Positions 7,637-12,486 of a stretch of DNA of 12,486 nucleotides are shown piece after piece (the stretch's first letter is position 1; the number at the start of each line of letters is the position of its first letter). Position numbers and translations under genes: made by a program. The notes under the pieces are model-generated. The model did not search any database. It was given only the letters and a program-made list of their open reading frames with translations, and was not told where the DNA came from. The stretch spans positions 1 to 12,486 of the forward strand of contig DATDRM010000063.1 of NCBI GenBank assembly GCA_035291705.1, written 5' to 3'. Source of the DNA: DATDRM01 sp035291705 (GTDB taxonomy: Bacteria > Chloroflexota > Anaerolineae > Anaerolineales > UBA4823).

Positions 7637-9400
7637 TCAACCCCGCTCTGTGAATATGCGGCGATACGCCGCCGAGCTGCCCATCAATTCCTCGTGAGAG
7701 CCAGCCGCCGATAGGCGACCCTGGCGCAGTACCAGGATCAAGTCTGCCCAGCGGATCTGCGACAGACGATGCGTGATGATCAGCGTTGTCCGGCCGCGCG
7801 CTGCGGCGTAGATGGCGCGCTGGATCCTGTCCTCGGTAGCGCTGTCGATGGCGCTGGTCGAGTCGTCCAGGATCAAGATACGCGGATCGGTCAGAAATGC
7901 TCTCGCCAGCGCCAGGCGCTGGCGTTGGCCGCCGGAGAGAGTCACGCCGCGCTCGCCGATGGTAGTCTGGTAACCCTCTGCAAGCGCGGTGATAAACTCG
8001 TCGGCCTGGGCAGCTCGGGCTGCGGCCTCGATTTGCTCCTGCGTGGCACCCGGGACGCCAAACGTGATGTTCTCGGCGATCGTGCGCGAGAAGAGGAATA
8101 CATCCTGCTCGATGATGGAGATGTTACGCCGCAGGGCTTCCAGGTTCCAATCGCGGGCATCCACCCCATCAATCAGCACCTGTCCGGCGGTGGCATCGTA
8201 GGTGCGGTTGACCAGCTTGGCCAGCGAAGTCTTCCCGGTTCCGGTTTGCCCAACGATGGCAACCGTTTGGCCTGGTTGGACCTTGAAAGAGAGGCCTAGC
8301 AGTCCAGGCTCTCCCTCTCCGTAGGCAAAAGTAACCTCCCTGAATTCGATCTCCCCCCGCATCGGGCCAGAATAACCGGCGGCGTTCTGATCGAGATTGT
8401 TCTCGCGATTGATCAGTTCCAGGATGCGCTTTGCGCCGGCGATCCCCAGGGAAACCTGTGAGTAAGCAAACAGGGAGACGAAGGTTGGAAAGCCAAACAA
8501 AGTCAGTAAGCCAAAATACGCCACTACCTCCCCGACATCGATCAATCCCCGGTAGAATAAGAGCAGAGCGTGAAACAGACCCCCGGCCAGGGCCAGCGCC
8601 AGGAGCAACATCGGCAGGAAACGCGCCTCCACGTCTCCTTGACGAACAGAGGCATCTCGATAACGGCGGGCGTTTGCGGAGAAACGCCGCATTTCGCTGG
8701 ACTCCTGGGCTAAACCCTTCACCGTTTCAATGCCATCGACCGCCTCCGCCAGGCGGCTGTTCAGCTCTCCAAAGGACTGCCTGACCTGGCTGGTGATCGG
8801 TTGGAGTTCGTGGAGGTACTGCCACAAGGCCAGGAAATAAGCCAGGATATACACGGCTGGGGTGATCATCAGCGCCGGATGGTAACGCGGGGCGACGAAC
8901 AACGGCATGAACATGAAGAGCGCCGAGCCAACCACCAGGTTGATCCCAGGGCTGAACATCAAGTTGATCTCCCGCACGTCGTTGGTGGCGCGCGCCATGG
9001 TATCGCCCACTGGCAGCAAGCTGTGAAAGGTCATGCTCTTGCCCAACAGGCTGACATAAAGCTCGTCGCGGATATCCCGTTCCAGGCGTTGGCCGAACAA
9101 TTCGGCGCTGAAGTTGCGTCCGAACTGAAGCACCCCGCGCACCACCTGGGTCACGGCGATCCACCAGGCGATGCGCGTCAAAACCGCCAGATCGGGGGGC
9201 GAAGCCAGGATAGCGTTGAAGGCCTGCCCGATCAAGACCGGCACTGCGGCAGCCAGGGCAGCGTTGGCGAAAGCCCCTCCCAATAGAGAAAAACTCAACG
9301 GCCAATGGCGCAGCCCGTGGAAGATAATCCAACGCAGCGGCCCACGCCGGTCGTTGGGATGCCGTTGAGGGATTGTAAATTCAGCGAACGTGGAAGACAT
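7637..9400 (-). CDS. ABC exporter half-transporter, subunit with Walker B aspartate (permease + ATPase)
   Basis: First gene of the exporter operon, 587 residues from ATG 9400: six-helix membrane domain (about 35-315) followed by the ATPase domain (about 350-580). Motifs are Walker A GQTGTGKTS (384-392, Lys390), Q-loop Gln432, an intact signature LSGGQRQRLALARA (488 onward), and H-loop His544 in ITHRLSQ. Walker B reads ILILDDSTS, so Asp513 replaces the catalytic glutamate (GAC codon at 7862-7864). This is the normal condition of the non-catalytic subunit of a heterodimeric exporter such as TM287/288, and it matches the complementary defect in the partner gene. A TTG at 9412 would add four residues, but neither start has a good ribosome binding site; I prefer the ATG. 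The gene is divergent from the transporter operon on the plus strand. Confidence 0.94.
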   Translation of the reverse strand: MSSTFAEFTIPQRHPNDRRGPLRWIIFHGLRHWPLSFSLLGGAFANAALAAAVPVLIGQAFNAILASPPDLAVLTRIAWWIAVTQVVRGVLQFGRNFSAELFGQRLERDIRDELYVSLLGKSMTFHSLLPVGDTMARATNDVREINLMFSPGINLVVGSALFMFMPLFVAPRYHPALMITPAVYILAYFLALWQYLHELQPITSQVRQSFGELNSRLAEAVDGIETVKGLAQESSEMRRFSANARRYRDASVRQGDVEARFLPMLLLALALAGGLFHALLLFYRGLIDVGEVVAYFGLLTLFGFPTFVSLFAYSQVSLGIAGAKRILELINRENNLDQNAAGYSGPMRGEIEFREVTFAYGEGEPGLLGLSFKVQPGQTVAIVGQTGTGKTSLAKLVNRTYDATAGQVLIDGVDARDWNLEALRRNISIIEQDVFLFSRTIAENITFGVPGATQEQIEAAARAAQADEFITALAEGYQTTIGERGVTLSGGQRQRLALARAFLTDPRILILDDSTSAIDSATEDRIQRAIYAAARGRTTLIITHRLSQIRWADLILVLRQGRLSAAGSHEELMGSSAAYRRIFTERG

Positions 9401-9461
9401 CTCGATCGTCAAGCCACTATTAAAATTTTAAGGGTCTTGTTTTCAGGCATAGAAGCAAAGG

Positions 9462-9490
9462 ATACCATAAAAAGACCTCTCGAATGGTAT
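9462..9490. repeat. Inverted repeat ATACCAT-N15-ATGGTAT, candidate operator
   Basis: Two perfect 7-base half-sites, ATACCAT (9462-9468) and ATGGTAT (9484-9490), are separated by 15 bases, so their centres are 22 bases apart, about two turns of the helix. The right half-site ends nine bases before the TATAAT box, so a bound protein would cover the -35 region of the plus promoter and could also affect the minus one. Confidence 0.45.
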
Positions 9491-9495
9491 TTGCC

Positions 9496-9504
9496 TGTTA
9501 TAAT
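9496..9504 (+). promoter_or_regulatory. Extended -10 promoter of the transporter operon
   Basis: TG, one base, then a full-consensus TATAAT (9499-9504). No good -35 hexamer is present at 16-18 bases, as is usual for extended -10 promoters. Transcription would start near 9511, leaving a leader of about 97 bases. The core TTATAA is symmetric and also offers TATAAC to the minus strand. Confidence 0.5.
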
Positions 9505-9576
9505 CGCATCTACCCCCACGCTGGCGAAGGGAGGATTTTGATCGGCGAGCTCGGCGAAGCGCGTCCCGGCAGCTGC

Positions 9577-9595
9577 CAGGCGTAGACCGTGCCTG
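9577..9595 (+). other. Leader stem-loop beside the transporter ribosome binding site
   Basis: CAGGC (9577-9581) pairs with GCCTG (9591-9595) around a nine-base loop. The 3' arm ends one base before the GAGGTG ribosome binding site at 9597-9602, so folding could affect access to it. The stem is short, and I do not recognise a known riboswitch. Confidence 0.3.
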
Positions 9596-9596
9596 T

Positions 9597-9602
9597 GAGG
9601 TG
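9597..9602 (+). promoter_or_regulatory. Ribosome binding site pointing to an ATC start
   Basis: GAGGTG matches six bases of the consensus AGGAGGTGA and lies five bases before the in-frame ATC at 9608. An in-frame TGA at 9596-9598 sets the upper limit of the reading frame, so translation must start at or after 9599. Confidence 0.45.
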
Positions 9603-9607
9603 CAATC

Positions 9608-10747
9608 ATCGGTACTGAAGATACGAACATACCTGAAGATCCCGAATTTATAGAAACGGCAACCCTCCCCCTGGCACGGGCGCGCCTCTTCGGGGGGATA
9701 AACTTACGCCGCCTGGCGACTAAAGTTGGCTTATTCCTGATCAGTATCTCGATCTTCATCCTGGCCCTGGTCATGGTCAAGGAAGGCGCCAAACCGCTGG
9801 CCCCCCTGATCCGAGAGCGCTTTTCGGTAAACAGCCCGGCCAGCGCCCTGGGATTCGGTTGGCTGTCTGCCAGCTTGGTGCTTTCTGGCTCACCGATCGC
9901 GGCGACAGCCCTGGCTTTTCTAGACGCCGGGGTACTCGCCCCGGTCGAGGCCTTTGCCATGATCGCCGGATCGCGCCTGGGAGCGTCTTTCATCGTGCTG
10001 CTGGTGGGGTTCGTTTACGTGCTGCGTGGAAAACAACGCCAGGTGAGCCTGGGCGCCGGTCTAACCTCGCTCCTGGTCACCCAAACCATGTATCTGCCAG
10101 TCCTGGGGATCGGTTTCTATCTCCTCTCGAGAGGCTGGATCCAAAAATGGCAGTTCCAGGCCAACCAGTCGTTTAACTCACCCCTGGATATCGTCTTTGA
10201 TCCGATCATTGCCACCCTGAGCCAATACATCCCCACCTGGGTGCTGTTCCCGATCGGCTTTGGTCTTTTATTTTTCAGCCTGTGGTTGTTCGATCATTTA
10301 TTGCCCGACCTTCATCTCGAGGAGTCGAAGCTGGGTCTTGTCCACCACCTGCTCTACCGGCCGGTGGTGACGTTTGCCCTGGGAGCCGGCATCACCGCTC
10401 TCACCATGTCCGTTTCAGTCTCGCTGAGCCTGTTGGTGCCGCTCTCGGCGCGCGGTTACATCCGCCGGGAGAACATCATCCCTTATATCATGGGGGCAAA
10501 CATCACCACCTTCGACGATACACTGATCGCCGCCGCGCTGCTGGCCAACCCGGCGGCAGTCACGGTCGTTTTAGTGCAAATGGTGAGTGTTGCCGTGGTT
10601 TCTATGATCATCCTGCTCGGCATCTTCCGGTTCTATGAACGGATGCTGAACCGGGTGGTCTCCAAGATCGGCAAACGCCGCAGGTATTTATTAATTTACA
10701 TCCTTTTATGCTTAGGAATTCCCTTTGCATTACTCCTGCTAGGTTGA
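9608..10747 (+). CDS. Na/Pi cotransporter-like membrane protein with altered substrate motifs
   Basis: Polytopic membrane protein built as an inverted repeat like the bacterial NptA and SLC34 phosphate carriers, without the C-terminal PhoU domain many of them have. From ATC 9608 it is 379 residues. Helix 1 (about 39-57, KVGLFLISISIFILALVMV) matches the family's first helix. The first repeat has LSASLVLSGSPIAATAL, the second ITALTMSVSVSLSLLVPLS followed by MGANITTFDDTL. Both should carry QSSS but do not, so phosphate may not be the substrate. No ATG, GTG or TTG occurs in frame from 9599 until ATG 9773, and starting there would delete most of helix 1. I therefore place the start at ATC 9608 behind GAGGTG; CTG 9671 or a base error (ATG read as ATC) are alternatives. 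The gene leads an operon: the stress-protein start follows ten bases after the stop. Confidence 0.75.
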   Translation: MGTEDTNIPEDPEFIETATLPLARARLFGGINLRRLATKVGLFLISISIFILALVMVKEGAKPLAPLIRERFSVNSPASALGFGWLSASLVLSGSPIAATALAFLDAGVLAPVEAFAMIAGSRLGASFIVLLVGFVYVLRGKQRQVSLGAGLTSLLVTQTMYLPVLGIGFYLLSRGWIQKWQFQANQSFNSPLDIVFDPIIATLSQYIPTWVLFPIGFGLLFFSLWLFDHLLPDLHLEESKLGLVHHLLYRPVVTFALGAGITALTMSVSVSLSLLVPLSARGYIRRENIIPYIMGANITTFDDTLIAAALLANPAAVTVVLVQMVSVAVVSMIILLGIFRFYERMLNRVVSKIGKRRRYLLIYILLCLGIPFALLLLG

Positions 10748-10757
10748 GGTAGAGGTT

Positions 10758-11588
10758 ATGCGCGTTTTGATTTGCACCGACGGATCCCCTGCAGCAGAGG
10801 CAGCTGCCTCTTTCGTTTCTCGCTTGAGCTTTCCTCCAGACACCGTGATATCCCTGCTGGGGGTCAGCGAGACCGACGGCGACCAGGTCCACCTGACCAG
10901 CTCCTTCGAGCGGATTGAACGCACTTTGGATGGGGCACGACACACCATCCAGCGCAAGATCGGCTATGGCAATGCCGCTGAAAATATCCAGAAGGAGACC
11001 GAAGAAAATAGTTACGATCTGGTTGCCCTGGGCGAACGGGGACACCAGCGGGGCTTTGCGGGCTGGAAAATCGGCTCTACGGTGAATAAACTGGCACGTA
11101 CGCTGACCATCCCCTTTCTGGTGGCTCGCAACGTCCCGCTGAGATTGAGCAAAATTTTACTCTGCACGGGCGCAGAAGCGCCTTCTTTAGAGACTGTGCG
11201 CGTTGGCGGACGATTGATCTCAACCGCCAGGGCAGAGATCATTCTGCTGCATGTCATGTCCCAGGTAGCCATGCGTTTAGACAGCCCACCGGATGACCTG
11301 CTGGACACGGCTCAATCTGCCATCCAACGCGGAACGCGTGAAGGCCAACATTTAAAGCAGGCGCTTCAACTCTTGAGCCAGGTTAGCGTGATCGGCGCGG
11401 TCACCCCCTGTCTCCGGCATGGGTTGGTCGTAGATGAGGTGTTGGCAGAACTCGAAGAGGGCCAGTATGAATTGCTCGTGATCGGCGGGCATTACCACCA
11501 TGGGAGAAGCCACTGGGAAGAATTCTTACTTGAGGATGTCGCCGGCCAGCTGATCCATCGCGCTGCTTGCGCTGTATTGATCGTTTAA
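10758..11588 (+). CDS. Universal stress protein, two tandem Usp domains
   Basis: Cytoplasmic protein of 276 residues made of two Usp folds, about 1-125 and 129-276. The first begins MRVLICTDGSPAAEAA and ends with a nucleotide-binding loop, GERGHQRGFAGWKIGST (92-108). It resembles the G-2X-G-9X-G(S/T) ATP motif of UspFG/MJ0577-type proteins but has ten residues in the second gap. The second domain keeps the fold (ILLCTGAEAPSLETV; YELLVIGGHYHHG) but has acidic LEDVAGQL where the glycine-serine loop should be, so it probably does not bind ATP. GAGG lies eight bases before the ATG and overlaps the TGA of the transporter gene, which suggests translational coupling. Usp proteins often sit beside transporters and may sense nucleotide state for them; that role here is inference. 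Confidence 0.92.
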   Translation: MRVLICTDGSPAAEAAASFVSRLSFPPDTVISLLGVSETDGDQVHLTSSFERIERTLDGARHTIQRKIGYGNAAENIQKETEENSYDLVALGERGHQRGFAGWKIGSTVNKLARTLTIPFLVARNVPLRLSKILLCTGAEAPSLETVRVGGRLISTARAEIILLHVMSQVAMRLDSPPDDLLDTAQSAIQRGTREGQHLKQALQLLSQVSVIGAVTPCLRHGLVVDEVLAELEEGQYELLVIGGHYHHGRSHWEEFLLEDVAGQLIHRAACAVLIV

Positions 11589-11594
11589 TACAAG

Positions 11595-12486
11595 GTGTTA
11601 AAAGCCCGCTACCGCCGCATCGTTTATTTCTTCGCCCGCCTGCTGGTCTCGTTCACCATTTGGGATGTGCTCCTGCCCCACCTGGGACTGCGCAGGTGGT
11701 CGCAGCGCTCGCGTTCGATACGCCTCAGCCGGGCGGCTGCCCAGTTTCGCTTTTTGGCGATCCACCTGGGCGGAGTCATGATCAAAGTCGGGCAATTCTT
11801 TTCCGCCCGGGTGGATGTCTTGCCGGCCGAGATCACCCAGGAGCTGGCCGGCCTGCAGGACGAAGTCCCAGCGGAAGCTTTCGCGGATATCCGGCGAGTG
11901 ATCGAAGCCGAGTTCAGCCAGTCGCTAGAAGACAAATTTCCCAGTTTCGAGCATACCCCGGAAGCGGCAGCTTCCCTGGGACAGGTCCACCGGGCAAAGA
12001 TCGCCGGGCAAAACGTGGTCGTCAAAGTCCAGCGGCCAAACATCGAGCAGATCATTGCCACTGACCTGGCAGCATTGCGCACGGTGGGGAAATGGCTGCA
12101 GCGCTACCGTCCCATCAGCCGGCGAGCGGATATCCCCGCCATCTTAAATGAGTTCACCCGCATCCTTTACGAAGAGATCGACTACCTGGCCGAAGGGAAA
12201 AACGCCGAAACCTTCGCCGCCAACCTGAGCGACCGGCCTGGCGTGCGCGTCCCGGGTGTGGTCTGGACGCATACCACCCGCCGCGTGCTCACCCTGGAAG
12301 ACGTGGGCGCTATCAAGATTACCGACTACGCCGCGATCAGCGCGGCAGGTATCACTGGGGTAGAGGTCGCCGAGCGGCTGTTCAAGATTTACCTGCAGCA
12401 GATCTTCGAGGACGGTTTCTTTCACGCCGATCCCCACCCTGGGAACCTGTTCGTCTCTCCCCTGCCTTCCCCCTCCAATGGGAAGG
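11595..12486 (+). CDS. AarF/ABC1/UbiB-family atypical kinase (C-terminus beyond window)
   Basis: Protein kinase-like enzyme of the ABC1 (ADCK/UbiB) family, which supports quinone or lipid metabolism in other organisms. The first 297 residues are visible. Family marks are KVGQ (64-67) in KVGQFFSARVDVLP, the alanine-rich loop AAASLGQVH (124 onward) that replaces the glycine-rich loop, the ATP-site lysine Lys144 in VVVKVQRP, EEIDYLAEGKNAE, and the catalytic HADPHPGN (277-284). The DFG motif and the rest lie beyond the right edge; the last residues SPLPSPSNGK look like the start of a proline-rich insert. GTG 11595 begins six bases after the stress-protein stop; no separate ribosome binding site precedes it (AAGG overlaps the start), so coupled translation is likely. 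No ubiquinone-biosynthesis gene is visible nearby, so naming it ubiB would go too far. Confidence 0.93.
   Translation, partial: MLKARYRRIVYFFARLLVSFTIWDVLLPHLGLRRWSQRSRSIRLSRAAAQFRFLAIHLGGVMIKVGQFFSARVDVLPAEITQELAGLQDEVPAEAFADIRRVIEAEFSQSLEDKFPSFEHTPEAAASLGQVHRAKIAGQNVVVKVQRPNIEQIIATDLAALRTVGKWLQRYRPISRRADIPAILNEFTRILYEEIDYLAEGKNAETFAANLSDRPGVRVPGVVWTHTTRRVLTLEDVGAIKITDYAAISAAGITGVEVAERLFKIYLQQIFEDGFFHADPHPGNLFVSPLPSPSNGK

Larger units (their letters stand above)
9413..9607. promoter_or_regulatory. Divergent promoter and leader region between the two operons
   Basis: This stretch separates the minus-strand exporter operon from the plus-strand transporter operon. It holds an extended -10 box for the plus strand (9496-9504), an inverted repeat just upstream of it (9462-9490), and a perfect AT palindrome TTAAAATTTTAA (9420-9431). 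That palindrome includes TAAAAT, a possible minus-strand -10 about 20-25 bases before ATG 9400. The plus-strand leader also carries GGCAGCTGCC, a 10-bp palindrome (9568-9577), and a small stem-loop (9577-9595). Confidence 0.55.

Noticed and set aside
9409..9993. 194-codon minus-strand frame over the carrier gene start
   Set aside because: Arginine-, alanine- and proline-rich with no fold; it overlaps the promoter region and the antisense of the carrier gene.

Overview
The window looks like a chromosomal stretch of a Chloroflexota bacterium, probably class Anaerolineae. The evidence is indirect. The AarF/ABC1 kinase begins like its Anaerolineae relatives. The sensor kinase combines a many-helix membrane region with stacked GAF domains, as is common there. 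A secreted protein ends in a short hydrophobic-basic tail of a kind I associate with exported Chloroflexota proteins. I see no rRNA, tRNA, CRISPR array, insertion sequence or phage gene.

Layout. Minus strand, left to right: (1) positions 1-3477, a very large membrane-bound GAF-domain histidine kinase cut by the left edge, with no stop in the 1159 codons visible; (2) a 431-base gap without a convincing gene; (3) 3909-5306, a secreted multidomain surface protein of visibly lower GC content, transcribed on its own; (4) a 506-base gap holding a good Rho-independent terminator for the operon to its right; (5) 5813-9400, two adjacent ABC exporter half-transporters three bases apart. At about 9400-9607 the strand switches through a divergent promoter region. 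Plus strand: (6) about 9608-10747, a membrane protein distantly related to Na/Pi cotransporters; (7) 10758-11588, a tandem universal stress protein; (8) 11595 to the right edge, an ABC1/AarF/UbiB-family atypical kinase. The plus genes are 10 and 6 bases apart and very probably form one operon.

How the genes work together. The two ABC genes fit one heterodimeric exporter: one subunit has the catalytic Walker B glutamate and a damaged signature motif, the other has an intact signature motif and an aspartate in place of the glutamate. That gives one active and one degenerate ATP site. The plus operon joins a transporter that has lost the QSSS motifs of phosphate carriers, a nucleotide-binding stress protein and an atypical kinase. 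The combination suggests a membrane or energy-stress function, but this is inference. The most useful loose ends are the missing conventional start codon of the transporter, its altered substrate motifs, the inverted repeat in the divergent promoter, and the isolated low-GC surface-protein module. I did not find a clear new defence or mobile system.
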